Part shown: piece after piece, positions 34,402 to 46,443 of the stretch
Layout: the number at the start of each line of letters is the position of its first letter
How positions within the stretch are numbered: position 1 is the stretch's first letter
NCBI RefSeq assembly: GCF_026151205.1
Contig: NC_087077.1
Coordinates: 1,798,001 to 1,862,000, forward strand
Length of the DNA: 64,000 bases
Direction: 5' to 3'
Source of the DNA: Bolinopsis microptera
Taxonomy: Eukaryota; Ctenophora; Tentaculata; Lobata; Bolinopsidae
Program-made: the position numbers and the translations under genes
Notes under the pieces: generated by a model
Told to the model about the DNA's origin: nothing
The model's input: only the letters and a program-made list of their open reading frames with translations
Databases searched by the model: none

Positions 34402-36612
34402 TCATTTGTCGTCTGCTGGCAATCTGGGAGGTTTGTTATTATTCATTTGTCGTCTGCTGGCAATCTGGGAGGTTTGTTATTATTCATTTGTCGTCTGCTG
34501 GCAATCTGGGAGGTTTGTTATAATTCATTTGTCGTCTGCTGGCAATCTGGGAGGTTTGTTATAATTCATTTGTCGTCTGCTGGCAATCTGGGAGGTTTGT
34601 TATAATTCATTTGTCGTCTGCTGGCAATCTGGGAGGTTTGTTATAATTCATTTGTCGTCTGCTGGCAATCTGGGAGGTTTGTTATAATTCATTTGTCGTC
34701 TGCTGGCAATCTGGGAGGTTTGTTATAATTCATTTGTCGTCTGCTGGCAATCTGGGAGGTTTGTTATAATTCATTTGTCGTCTGCTGGCAATCTGGGAGG
34801 TTTGTTATAATTCATTTGTCGTCTGCTGGCAATCTGGGAGGTTTGTTATAATTCATTTGTCGTCTGCTGGCAATCTGGGAGGTTTGTTATTATTCATTTG
34901 TCGTCTGCTGGCAATCTGGGAGGTTTGTTATAATTCATTTGTCGTCTGCTGGCAATCTGGGAGGTTTGTTATTATTCATTTGTCGTCTGCTGGCAATCTG
35001 GGAGGTTTGTTATAATTCATTTGTCGTCTGCTGGCAATCTGGGAGGTTTGTTATTATTCATTTGTCGTCTGCTGGCAATCTGGGAGGTTTGTTATAATTC
35101 ATTTGTCGTCTGCTGGCAATCTGGGAGGTTTGTTATTATTCATCTGTCGTCTGCTGGCAATCTGGGAGGTTTGTTATAATTCATTTGTCGTCTGCTGGCA
35201 ATCTGGGAGGTTTGTTATTATTCATTTGTCGTCTGCTGGCAATCTGGGAGGTTTGTTATTATTCATTTGTTGTCTGCTGGCAATCTGGGAGGTTTGTTAT
35301 TATTCATTTGTTGTCTGCTGGCAATCTGGGAGGTTTGTTATTATTCATTTGTCGTCTGCTGGCAATCTGAGAGGTTTGTTATTATTCATTTGTCGTCTGC
35401 TGGCATTCTGGGAGGTTTGTTATTATTCATTTGTTGTCTGCTGGCAATCTGGGAGGTTTGTTATTATTCATTTGTTGTCTGCTGGCAATCTGGGAGGTTT
35501 GTTATAATTCATTTGTCGTCTGCTGGCAATCTGAGAGGTTTGTTATTATTCATTTGTCGTCTGCTGGCATTCTGGGAGGTTTGTTATTATTCATTTGTCG
35601 TCTGCTGGCAATCTGAGAGGTTTGTTATTATTCATTTGTCGTCTGCTGGCAATCTGAGAGGTTTGTTATTATTCATTTGTCGTCTGCTGGCAATCTGGGA
35701 GGTTTGTTATTATTCATTTGTCGTCTGCTGGCAATCTGGGAGGTTTGTTATAATTCATTTGTCGTCTGCTGGCAATCTGGGAGGTTTGTTATTATTCATT
35801 TGTCGTCTGCTGGCAATCTGGGAGGTTTGTTATTATTCATTTGTCGTCTGCTGGCAATCTGGGAGGTTTGTTATAATTCATTTGTCGTCTGCTGGCAATC
35901 TGGGAGGTTTGTTATAATTCATTTGTCGTCTGCTGGCAATCTGGGAGGTTTGTTATTATTCATTTGTCGTCTGCTGGCAATCTGGGAGGTTTGTTATAAT
36001 TCATTTGTCGTCTGCTGGCAATCTGGGAGGTTTGTTATTATTCATTTGTCGTCTGCTGGCAATCTGGGAGGTTTGTTATTATTCATTTGTCGTCTGCTGG
36101 CAATCTGGGAGGTTTGTTATTATTCATTTGTCGTCTGCTGGCAATCTGGGAGGTTTGTTATAATTCATTTGTCGTCTGCTGGCAATCTGGGAGGTTTGTT
36201 ATAATTCATTTGTCGTCTGCTGGCAATCTGGGAGGTTTGTTATAATTCATTTGTCGTCTGCTGGCAATCTGGGAGGTTTGTTATAATTCATTTGTCGTCT
36301 GCTGGCAATCTGGGAGGTTTGTTATAATTCATTTGTCGTCTGCTGGCAATCTGGGAGGTTTGTTATTATTCATTTGTCGTCTGCTGGCAATCTGGGAGGT
36401 TTGTTATAATTCATTTGTCGTCTGCTGGCAATCTGGGAGGTTTGTTATTATTCATTTGTCGTCTGCTGGCAATCTGGGAGGTTTGTTATAATTCATTTGT
36501 CGTTTGCTGGCAATCTGGGAGGTTTGTTATTATTCATTTGTCGTCTGCTGGCAATCTGGGAGGTTTGTTATTATTCATTTGTCGTCTGCTGGCAATCTGG
36601 GAGGTTTGCTTT
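34402..36612. repeat. 41-bp minisatellite, about 54 copies
   Basis: Head-to-tail array of a 41-bp unit containing TTTGTCGTCTGCTGGCAATC and TGGGAGGTTTGTTA, ending TTATTCA or TAATTCA. Two main sequence types differ at one position (T or A), with rarer variants (TTGTTGTC, CTGAGAGG, GGCATTCT). Because 41 is not a multiple of 3, the array cycles through the reading frames and yields long artefact ORFs. It starts at the 5' edge of the receptor-like gene's most upstream visible exon and ends in TTTGCTTTAATTCATTTCC. Confidence 0.97.
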
Positions 36613-37559
36613 AATTCATTTCCTTTTGAGATCGCGCATAAGATCTCTTATGAGATATGGAAGTTACATGAACGCTGAACAGGTACAACGTATGACTATG
36701 AGTGCAGCGAAAGGTCGCGTATAGTGCGATCTTGCAAATGCCTAAAATGTGTTTATACTTATAGGCAGCAAGAGTGCGTACAATGTTCCACTTATTATAG
36801 TTTTCTGACAATTCCAAAATTACACACAGAAGTTGTACCATGAAGCTTTAATTGCCGTTGGGGAGTGCGTCGTTCGATGATAAGTTCTTTATTTGCAGCC
36901 AAGGTTCACCCTCTCTTGTTGCTTTAAGTCGCCGCATTATCAGATCAACGTGCAATTATATTGATAATGATCTTGTTAGATAATGGACTTTGTTAGGTAT
37001 CTAACTCAAAGGGACACATTTTTAATTTTTTCCATCCTTTTTTTTTAATTGTTACATTATACGTATTATACAAATGAATAATATTGTGTTGATCATAACC
37101 AAGGAGAAAAGAAAATCGCGATTATTTAGGCCAAAAATCGCGGTTTCCAGGTTCTTCAAGTGAACAAATTGTTCTTAGGCACGTGGTTCTGGAACAAGTA
37201 ATCCTATGGCATATTAATATTATCATTATGGTTATCGGACAGAATGAGGTTTAAATCACTTAACATCTTTAATTCTATTGGATAGTGGCAAAATTTTGCA
37301 GCTCAGTGGCTTTTAGTGGGCGACCTAGAGGTGGCGGCATGTTGTCAGCATTGTGGCATCCTTTGTATAAGTTTTCCACTATCACTATGTTCGTAGAAAT
37401 ATTTTCTTTACCCTCATGAATTTTTGTCCATATTGTGTTCGCAAAGGTATGTTATAAAGTTATAATATAAATTAATCGTCTTAACAATTGGTCAATGTTC
37501 TCATTGTTCCAAATCTCACTTAACAGATTAACTGCTAACTAACCTTATGCCCATCACAT
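36613..37559. other. Gene-less stretch after the minisatellite
   Basis: I see no coding exon or recognisable element. The missing 5' exon of the receptor-like gene could lie here or further right on the minus strand, but no signal-anchor or start exon could be supported. Confidence 0.4.
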
Positions 37560-37990
37560 ACGTATTATGTTATTTCTTCATCTTTGCCTTTGTTCATAAG
37601 AGGGCCTCCGGCCTTTATGTATCGTCTTTTGAATGCTTGCAGTTTTCCAAACATCAATTGGGGTGTCTGTCTAGTGGTTAACTTTATGTCCAGTGGTAAA
37701 CTTATGTCTAGTGGTCTAAGTTTTTATGTCTAAGTTTTAGGGAAGTTGGGAAGTTTTTGGCTAACAATGTTACGTCAGCAGACGAGTGGGTTAAGAAATG
37801 CTTGTGAAAGTGGATTCCTGGAAACCAATTTCGGTTCATGCTACCCTGATCATTATGAGCCTAGCATATTTTGTCCGTACCTAGTAGTAGTAGTTAGTAC
37901 CTACCTCTCGATATACGATTTCGGAAGTTTTTCCTGAAACTACTTTTGTTCATGTTTCATGCTACTCTGATCATTATAGCCGAAAATATT
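37560..37990. repeat. Interspersed repeat family R1, copy 1
   Basis: Shares GAGGGCCTC-GGCCTTTATG, TGTCTAGTGGT, TTTTTGGCTAACAATGTTAC, GAAAGTGGATTCCTGGAAACC and CATGCTACCCTGATCATTATG in order with 39180-39925 and 56215-56590. It is non-coding and of unknown class. Confidence 0.7.
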
Positions 37991-38049
37991 CGACCTTGAG
38001 AATATCACAAGGTCCGGTCTCAGCCGTGCTTCCACAATCTCACTGGGAA

Positions 38050-39060
38050 ACTTAAGCTGTCCCTCAATGTCTGACAGCACTATCCAATCTCGAGACCCAC
38101 TCAGGATCCCAAAACCACAACTCTCCTTCCGGTCATCTGTACCTGTTTTTTTCCTCCCAGCAGGAACAAATTCAATGAACTGTCTTCCAGGCCTTGTTCT
38201 TATAAGTGTTTACTCGGCGCTCATAATGGACGATAACCTGTTCGGAGATCTGCTTCAGAACCTTGTCGTGCCGTCATCTATATATTCCTTGACTAAGAGC
38301 TACTTTACACCCAGCCAAAATGTGCTTAATGGTACCCATCCTCTCCTCACATAACTTGCACTTCCCATCCTCATCTTCACTCCACTTGGAGACCATAGAG
38401 GGGGTTAAGAGAGTGCCGTACACAGCACTCGGCATGAACCCAATAAGTGAGTCACCATACTTAAAAAGTGTATGCCAGCTCATTTCCGTCTTCCACTCAC
38501 CCCACCTGCTCTGCATCTCCAGAGAACCCACTATAACCTCCCTCTCTCTTTCCCGCTCATCCATCCTCTCCCAAGGTTTTTTCCAGTCACCAAAACCGAT
38601 GCCATCTCTTCTTTGCGGTTGCACCATCCCTCGCACCGATTCACTGAACAAATCGTTTCTAGCCTCTTCCAGTTCTGTCTCAGGCCTCCAAACTCTACCA
38701 AAACCTCTACTTTTAGTTCTTGACCTTTGCCTCCTTCAATACCTCCCACATGGCACCAAAATGCTCCGTGCAACCACGGACGCCTGTTACACCACCTTAA
38801 TGTATAGAGAGGTCTACATATCCATTCAAGACAAAAAATCCTCTTCGCCAGGATCGGCAAATAGATCTTCCCTTGAATGTCACCCAGGGAAATAGGGCGT
38901 CCTGAACTGGGCGAGAAGTCGCCATCGGCCTTTGGGATGTAGACACCCTCGAAATACCTACGGTTGTCTGGATATTCTTCTAACTTATATCCAGTTCTTA
39001 ACAGGTCCCAGAGATTCTTGGTTAAGTTTACAAACTTAACCCCCACGAACTTAGCGGACT
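38050..39060 (-). pseudogene. Internally deleted non-LTR retrotransposon
   Basis: The minus-strand frame 39046-38531 contains RT motif 1/2 (YFEGVYIPKADG, GRPISLGDIQGKIYLPILAK). A second frame, 38651-38274, contains the C-terminal zinc-knuckle-like CKLCEERMGTIKHILAGC. The central RT region with the YADD box is absent and the frames are broken. It therefore represents a deleted LINE copy, distinct in sequence from the relics at 7870-10090. Confidence 0.75.
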
Positions 39061-39179
39061 TATTTTCTAGTTACCAGACAGTAGGCTGACTCATGAGTAG
39101 CATGTTCTTTTTGTTATTTTACTCAATTCTAAGATCATTAGCTTACACTACCCTATGGAAACAATAAGTTACACTAACA

Positions 39180-39925
39180 CCATCTTGTCTTCGTAGAAAT
39201 ATTTCCTTTACCCTCATGAGCTGTTGTCACAATGTCCCTATTGAGTTCGCTAAGGTTTGTTATAAAGTCATAATATAGATTAACTGATTTAACAATTGAT
39301 CAATGTTCTCATGGTTCCAAATTTCATGATTCGATGTCACTTAACAAATTAACCCCCAACTAACCTGAGCTGATGCTTAGCACATATTGTTTTATTTCCT
39401 CATCTTTACAAGAGGTCAAATTTATATTATGTCTTGTGGTCAAGTTTTATATGTCTAGTGGTCAAGACTCAAGTTTATGTCTAGTGGTCAACTTTATGTC
39501 TAGTGGTCAAGTTTTAGGGACGTTTTTGGCTAACAATGTTACGTCAGCAGACGAGTGGATAAAGAAATGCCAGTGAAGTGGATTCCTGAAAACCGATTGT
39601 TTTCCATGGTTCATGCTACCCTGATCATTATGAGCCTAACACATTTTTTTCGGTTTACTTTACTGAAGTCCGTACCTAGTAATAGTACCTACCTCTCGAT
39701 ATACGATTTTGGACTCGAGGCTTCCCCCTTGAATGCGATCTCGGAATGCAGGCGGGAGCTCTGTCGTCAGAGGTTCGTATCGAGAATTACTCGGACAGAA
39801 AATTTTCTAAGTCGAATCTTTTCAAAGTTTTTCTGGAAACTACTCTTGTTCATTACATGTACATACATGTTTCATGCTACCCTGATCATTATGAGCTTCT
39901 GAAGTCCGTACACAAATTCGGAAGG
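39180..39925. repeat. Interspersed repeat family R1, copy 2
   Basis: Second and longest copy of the family described at 37560-37990. It has several TCTAGTGGTCAA iterations and two occurrences of the CATGCTACCCTGATCATTATGAGC block (near 39610 and 39870). Confidence 0.7.
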
Positions 39926-41090
39926 CTGTGGATGTGATTGGTTCCATATACTTAGCACTCAGATTTAAAGGAAAATGCGTAATTGGTTCTTTAATTGGAA
40001 AACTGAAATAATTGCGATTTGTCGCGAGGAACTGAGAAAATCACAATTTGTCGCGGCAAACGTCAAAAATTGTGATTTGTCGCGGAGGATGGGAAAAATC
40101 GCAATTCATCACGTGCCGTGATTTCCTTTTTTCCTTGATCATAATTCATAACCATATCGATCTTATCTCAAGGCACATATTTATATTAGCACCGGGACAA
40201 AAATCTCCCAACTTATTGATGCGACAAAAATTATGCAGAATTGTGCCAAAAGATTCGTAAATTTCGGAAAACTGCTGATACTGATAGTACCAGGGACAAA
40301 AGAACATCACGGTAATTTAGGCCAAAATTGCGGCGCTGCGACAAGCCAAAGTAGGTAAAATCGCGGGGAAATCTCAAAAATAATAAATCTGCAAATTATC
40401 AGCTCTCAGTGTCCACGAGTTTTAGTGCATATAATTCCCGGAAATAATTATAAATGTATGCGGCGGCCCTTGAAGCATGACCAATTCAATATTACCTTCC
40501 AAGCTGAGAGCGTCTGTCTCTAGAGTAAGGATTGATCCAAGAGCAAACAAATGTATAAACATTAGTACAAACACATGGTATATTGAAACATCGACAGTAC
40601 TGCTTACTGCTGGGCTAGCATTGTCTACAGCAGAGAATTATCTAGAACGTTGCCAGCAGATACGATATGCGCTTTGCTTGCATATAATGGACAATTACAG
40701 CTTTTCAAAGCCCTCTCCCCCTATGCCCTAGGCTGACTCAGTCTCCAGTTATATTTGAACGATCCCTCATACGAGCCATGTATTATTTCTGTGGAACCAG
40801 TTGCACGATTTAGTCGTGTTCGAACGGCAAATAGAAATGACTTTAAAAATAATTCTTCCTATGAGCACTCAGGAGTTGGTGTTCCCCTCAGTACCTCGAC
40901 ATATTTAATGGATCTGTTGCACCATGTAACGTGATAAAGATCATTAACTGCTCTCCTCGTTAAATTGAAGTCTCGACAATCTTTACAGACTGCTCTGAAT
41001 TGTAATACTAATAGCATTGTTGTAGCTAATTTTATTTAATAGCTGAGCATGAGACAACCATGACCCTGACAAACCTTGCCATCTGCAGTT
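39926..41090. other. Gene-less stretch with short direct repeats
   Basis: Around 40000-40390 the motif AAATCGC / TTTGTCGCG recurs several times (for example CACAATTTGTCGCGG, TGTGATTTGTCGCGG). I see no gene. Confidence 0.4.
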
Positions 41091-41094
41091 GTAC

Positions 41095-41102
41095 TATAAA
41101 AA
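41095..41102 (+). promoter_or_regulatory. TATA box (TATAAAAA)
   Basis: TATAAAAAGGC lies 43 bp upstream of the proposed ATG at 41138, a spacing that suits a short 5' UTR. Confidence 0.5.
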
Positions 41103-41137
41103 GGCGATTGATCAATAACAAACATATTTATCAGGTG

Positions 41138-41335
41138 ATGAAAATGTCGATTGTTTTAGTCCTGATTGTGGTCTGCCTTGCAGCGCAAGTAACCGAAACA
41201 AAACCAGTTGCCCTAACAGATACAACTTCTTCTTCTACTAGCAGTCCACCTATGGAGACTTCTACCTCTTCTACTAGCAGTAGCAGTCCACCAGCTCCTG
41301 CAGTATTACTATTCAGTAAAGGTCCACCTATGTAG
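41138..41335 (+). CDS. Small secreted Ser/Thr/Pro-rich protein (65 aa)
   Basis: The start at 41138 is preferred over an upstream in-frame ATG at 41060, because it gives a clean signal peptide (MKMSIVLVLIVVCLAAQVTE) just downstream of a TATA box. The mature part is short and mucin-like, built from Thr/Ser/Pro repeats (TSSSTSSPPMETS). The underlying DNA repeat (TCTACTAGCAGTCCACC) continues past the stop at 41333-41335 with in-frame decay, so the stop may have been created within a longer repeat tract. I do not recognise a family. It could be a real low-complexity secreted peptide or a chance ORF. Confidence 0.4.
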   Translation: MKMSIVLVLIVVCLAAQVTETKPVALTDTTSSSTSSPPMETSTSSTSSSSPPAPAVLLFSKGPPM

Positions 41336-41848
41336 AGTACAACCAGTTCTACTAGCAGTCCAACTATAAAAGCATAAGCACCCAAAATGCACCCAAAAGC
41401 ATCCAAAAATCATCCAAAAATCATCCAAAAAAGTACCCATCAAGCGAGGATCTGACTTTTTTGGATAAATACAGATAAAAATGACTATTTTTGTAGATGA
41501 CTAGTAAGTTTGGTGTGATAACTTTGCATGCATATGCATTATGCAATATGCATGAACCTTTAGTCACTAGTGTTTTATAGTATTGGATTTTATCTTCATT
41601 ACAGACTCAAAAGAACGAAATTATGTTATATATGCTTTGTCTGTATGATCATGTTATAAGAAACATATTTCAACTTGAAGGACTATTATTTTTGGGAAAA
41701 AAAAATGTTAAGACCGGAGATTGCTGCAATCCATTGAGGAGCACTACCACAAATTCAAAATGAATGGAAAAAGCGGGCGACCGATTTCATTCTTGGTATC
41801 ATTTTGCATTTGAGAATGATAATTCAAATTTATATTATAATTAAAACA

Positions 41849-43320
41849 ATAGATGTGGATACTGGCGGGGAGGTGATAATTGTTTGTTTACATTAATAGT
41901 GAGCACATGTTAAGCAGGCTGAGGAGGTGATAATTGTTTGTTTACATTTTAGGTCGAGCACATGTTAAGCAGGCTGAGGAGGTGATACATATTTTGTATT
42001 ATAGAAGGTTTGTAACACTTGTAACGCCTTCTTGTTACCCCCCTTTGAGGACCCCGAATTATTTTCTGAACGAAAGCTCAAAAATAACCGAGAAATCGAC
42101 CTTCTTATTAACTCATTTTGATGACTGTTTCTGACCTAAAATTGCACGAAAAATCGATTTAGCTAGGTTTCAGAACCTATAAACACTTCCTTATCCCTCA
42201 AAATTGATGTTTTATAGTTAATACGACCAACAAGCAACATATATTTTGATCCTTCGGTTCTACTCATGACCTAGACAGTTAAGCTGAACCCGACAGATTG
42301 AGGCAATCCTCACCTTAACTGATCAAACTGGTACTAACACAATTTTCAGATATAAATGTTCTTTGCGATACGTTTATTGCAGCTTTGCAACTTGAGTGAA
42401 GACCAGAGTACGAAAACACACAGCAGGTAAGCAACTCACTTTTGGTGACTGTTCCTCACGAACATTCTGATCCTGTAACATATGAACAGGGAGATCGTCT
42501 CCTTAACAAATCGAACAGGTACTATCACAATTTCCAGAGCACAGCATGATAACAAAGTCAAAAGAAACACAATGAAGGTAGGTTACCAACACCACAATAT
42601 AACAATCATACTGACAACTGAATTAAATGTATTCTGACGACGGGCAGCCTTGATGTGCTCCGTGGTCCTCAACGAGCGACACCACTTGTAATAGAGGTGT
42701 TATGTCATGTGACACCGATCCGTCCAATCACAAACAGGAAAAGTGAGCAGATCGATATCGTGTGTTTACTTTCCTTATCTTTATTTGACCCTCTGTTCAC
42801 ATTGTTATCTCTACCACATCTTGACTCGGCAAGGTCCGCGTGCAATATCTGCACCGCGGTAAACACGCCATGATTACGTCATGAACTTGAAATAGTGTGA
42901 TTGTTGTACACTTATATAACCGTGCCCATCGCCCACGTACATTACAAACTGTTGGGGGGGTGGGGGCGGGGGATGGGGTTTAAGATAAACAACCGATCTT
43001 GATAGTGTGTTGGTCGCTCCTCCAACTGACTGTGATGCTTATCGTCCAGTCAGGAACAGAATAATAACATAATTTTTTAGTTACCTATAGTATGTCTCGG
43101 CTGAACTGCGGAGATAAGTACAGTTTGCTGTAATATGTACAGTTTGCTGTAATATGTGGTCGCGATTATCAACTCAGTGGAATTCCAAATGATGAACTGT
43201 GCTTTAAGTTTACACCAACTGGAACCAAAGGAATATACCCATGAGTGCTCCCTAACTTAACTTGGACGGTAAGTGTTTGACAATAAAAACTAGGACACGA
43301 ATTCTCTGACAAGAAATGTT
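41849..43320. repeat. Giant inverted repeat, left arm
   Basis: Begins ATAGATGTGGATACTGGCGG and is the reverse complement of the right arm that ends at 46380. The outer about 1.2 kb is nearly identical: a 219-bp stretch encodes exactly the same 72 residues at 42655-42873 and, on the other strand, 44477-44695. The inner part near 43070-43320 is diverged. The arm contains a duplicated about 52-bp unit (GAGGTGATAATTGTTTGTTT) at its outer end and a G-rich tract near 42952-42978. TA occurs at both outer borders. No transposase is visible. Confidence 0.85.
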
Positions 43321-43434
43321 AGCAGGTTTAAATAAAATATACCTGCAATTAGCAGGTTTAAATAAAATATACCTGCAATTAGCAGGTTTAAATAAAATAT
43401 ACCTGCAATTAGCAGGTTTAAATAAAATATACCT
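43321..43434. repeat. 30-bp tandem repeat with internal hairpin, four copies
   Basis: Unit AGCAGGTTTAAATAAAATAT plus ACCTGCAATT. Each unit can fold through GCAGGT/ACCTGC. It lies at the inner end of the left arm of the giant inverted repeat. It is followed at 43433-43484 by a direct repeat of 43019-43074 (CCAACTGACTGTG, CTTATCGTCCAGTCAGGAAC). Confidence 0.9.
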
Positions 43435-45324
43435 CCAACTGACTGTGGTGCTTATCGTCCAGTCAGGAACAGAATAATAACATAGGGAGAGGAGGAGGAG
43501 GACTGAACAGGAAAAAACGACACGAATGTGTACGGTACCAGCTAAAATATCTACCAGTTACATTCAGTACAAGTATATTTCGAATAGCAATTTTAATAGC
43601 GTACAGCAAAGTTCTAACCCATGATCCGAAATAAAATGCAGCTGGTAAACGAACTAAAGAGGGGTTCACTGAACCATTTCAACAGCGCACCTATTACCCG
43701 TTATCGATTTTATCAATACTTGAACTTCCGTGTTATCTCATCTAAAATAAACACCCCGCACACAAAATGAATTCCATTGACTTGAGGGCAAGTGCAGCAT
43801 TTTAAAGTTACACAAACTCTTATTACAATTGTGAGAAGGACTCCAAGTTTACATATTTAAAACGGCAATGACTAATTACAAAGCACAAATTGAAATTTTT
43901 AGTGTCTAACCTGGCAAAAATGAACTGCACCATGTTGAACTAGTACTTCAACTCTGTCAGGTATAACCATGCTTGTCCTCCTGTATACTGCCTCCTCCTG
44001 GAACATACAGTTCTTGTCAGTGAAGTCGTGTCCTAGATTCCGTTTCCAAACACTTACTGTCTAAAGGTCTAAGTTAAGCAAAGGAGCACTCATGGATATA
44101 TGCATTATTCCTTTGCTTCCAGTTGGTGTAAACTTAAAGCACAGTTCATCATTTGGAATCTCACTCAGTTCATAATCGCGACCTCATATTAGAGTAAATG
44201 TTTTTAATAATACTAATCTCCGCAATTGAACAATGAAACCGAAACATGCTATAACTAAAGAATGTTAATGTTCCGTTCATGACTGGACGGTTAGCATCAC
44301 AGTCAGTTGGAGGAGCGACCAACACACTATCAAGATCGGTTGTTTATCTTAAACCCCATCCCCCGCCCCCACCCCCCCCCCCCCCCCCCCCCCCCCAACA
44401 GTTTGTAATGTACGTGGGCGATGGGCACGGTTATATAAGTGTACAACAATCACACTATTTCAAGTTCATGACGTAATCATGGCGTGTTTACCGCGGTGCA
44501 GATATTGCAGGCGGACCTTGCCGAGTCAAGATGTGGTAGAGATAACAATGTGAACAGAGGGTCAAATAAAGATAAGGAAAGTAAACACACGATATCGATC
44601 TGCTCACTTTTCCTGTTTGTGATTGGACGGATCGGTGTCACATGACATAACACCTCTATTACAAGTGGTGTCGCTCGTTGAGGACCACGGAGCACATCAA
44701 GGCTGCCCGTCGTCAGAATACATTTAATTCAGTTGTCAGTATGATTGTTATATTGTGGTGTTGGTAACCTACCTTCATTGTGTTTCTTTTGACTTTGTTA
44801 TCATGCTGTGCTCTGGAAATTGTGATAGTACCTGTTCGATTTGTTAAGGAGACGATCTCCCTGTTCATATGTTACAGGATCAGAATGTTCGTGAGGAACA
44901 GTCACCAAAAGTGAGTTGCTTACCTGCTGTGTGTTTTCGTACTCTGGTCTTCACTCAAGTTGCAAAGCTGCAATAAACGTATCGCAAAGAACATTTATAT
45001 CTGAAAATTGTGTTAGTACCAGTTTGATCAGTTAAGGTGAGGATTGCCTCAATCTGTCGGGTTCAGCTTAACTGTCTAGGTCATGAGTAGAACCGAAGGA
45101 TCAAAATATATGTTGCTTGTTGGTCGTATTAACTATAAAACATCAATTTTGAGGGATAAGGAAGTGTTTATAGGTTCTGAAACCTAGCTAAATCGATTTT
45201 TCGTGCAATTTTAGGTCAGAAACAGTCATCAAAATGAGTTAATAAGAAGGTCGATTTCTCGGTTATTTTTGAGCTTTCGTTCAGAAAATAATTCGGGGTC
45301 CTCAAAGGGGGGTAACAAGAAGGC

Positions 45325-46195
45325 CATCGATGGTAAATACGTCAAAAAATCGCCTGTAAATACGCCGTATTCAAAAATTCTAAGAAATACGTGAAATACG
45401 GCAAAATTTGGCGCTTAAATTCTTTGATGGTAAAATTTTTCAAAATACGCGCGTATCTCTATGGAAATACGTGATTACAGATTAGTGATATTTGCGCGTG
45501 CGTCGCTGGCTCAGTGGTATATAGCAATACTGACAGTCGTTTTGAAGATTTTACGGTGCTCGAATGAAAACGCTGCAGCGACTTGCTATTCTTATGCTGA
45601 ACCAACCAATCAGTCAGTCTGCTGCAAAGCAGAGCTTCTAAGGGTATAAAGCAGTTATGCCTCCCTCGAGGAATAGACTTTCAACCGAGACCCAGTTCCA
45701 GTGCATTTTTATCTATTACAATATTCGCAGACTAAGATCACAAGTCTCTCTTGCTTGAATTTTGAAACCGGTTACCGGATTAACACGGACTTCCCAGTGG
45801 CATAAATTTAAAAAGTGACTAGGAATCCAGCCTGGAAAGAAAAAACGGCTATAATAAATTTGTAAAACGGCTATAATAATTTTTTCGGCCGGAAGACGAT
45901 TTCATTTCACCTTGCTAGTTATATTACAGAGGTATTTTTAGTTATTCATTAGTTATTCATAATTGCCAAAAGTATGGGAAAAAATGATCCTATCCAAGTC
46001 TCGAACTCGCTATCTGATGATATGGAGCTAGCGTATTAACCGATTAGGCCACGATTCCATACACTGTAATGTAATATTTATATATGTATCTTCGCGCGTT
46101 ACTGCAACTTAATTTGAAATACGTAATTTATCATCGGGAAATACGTATGCGTAGTATCTACGCGTAGTCTCCCCAAAACGCATTTACCATCCTTG
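45325..46195. mobile_element. hAT-like non-autonomous element (871 bp, 8-bp TSD)
   Basis: Direct repeats AAGAAGGC at 45317-45324 and 46196-46203 flank the element. The uninterrupted site is preserved in the left arm of the giant inverted repeat near 42030. The ends are inverted: CATCGATGGTAAATACGT and, on the other strand, CAAGGATGGTAAATGCGT. Multiple AAATACG motifs lie subterminally, as in hAT transposase-binding regions. An 8-bp TSD with CA...TG-type ends fits hAT. No transposase ORF. It carries a tRNA-like unit. Confidence 0.85.
45986..46060 (-). pseudogene. Degenerate tRNA-like unit with Pol III terminator
   Basis: On the minus strand, an A-box-like TGGCCTAATCGG and a B-box-like GAGTTCGAGACT lie about 40 nt apart. 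They are followed at once by TTTTTT (45979-45984), a Pol III stop. The acceptor strands do not pair, so it is not a functional tRNA. It could drive a Pol III transcript or be a SINE relic captured in the hAT-like element. Confidence 0.45.
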
Positions 46196-46443
46196 AAGAA
46201 GGCGTTACAAGTGTTACAAACCTTCTATAATACAAAATATGTATCACCTCCTCAGCCTGCTTAACATGTGCTCGACCTAAAATGTAAACAAACAATTATC
46301 ACCTCCTCAGCCTGCTTAACATGTGCTCACTATTAATGTAAACAAACAATTATCACCTCCCCGCCAGTATCCACATCTATAGCTGTTGCAATTAATATGT
46401 TGATATTAAAAATTAGACTGAATGCTTTCAACAGTGCTTATAT

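Larger units (their letters stand above)
43990..46380. repeat. Giant inverted repeat, right arm (split by hAT-like element)
   Basis: Reverse complement of 41849-43320. It is longer only because of the 871-bp insertion at 45325-46195. The C-rich tract here (44356-44397) is expanded relative to the mixed G tract of the left arm. The central spacer is about 43485-43989. Confidence 0.85.

Noticed and set aside
34402-36612. CRISPR-like array
   Set aside because: Units are contiguous 41-mers with no unique spacers, and the window is animal DNA.
34285-36724. Several long plus-strand ORFs (61-216 residues) with repeated SSAGNLGGLLLFICRLLAIW-type peptides
   Set aside because: They are produced by the 41-bp minisatellite cycling through frames. 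There is no start context, domain or splice support.
38320-38895. 191-residue plus-strand ORF
   Set aside because: Antisense to the LINE fragment, which has recognisable RT and zinc-knuckle motifs on the minus strand.
42655-44695. Two identical 72-residue ORFs on opposite strands
   Set aside because: The identity comes from the inverted repeat arms. The peptide has no domain, signal or conserved features.
45461-45649. 62-residue ORF and a GCTGGCTCAGTGG A-box-like motif inside the hAT-like element
   Set aside because: No B box at a suitable distance and no protein features. Treated as transposon interior.
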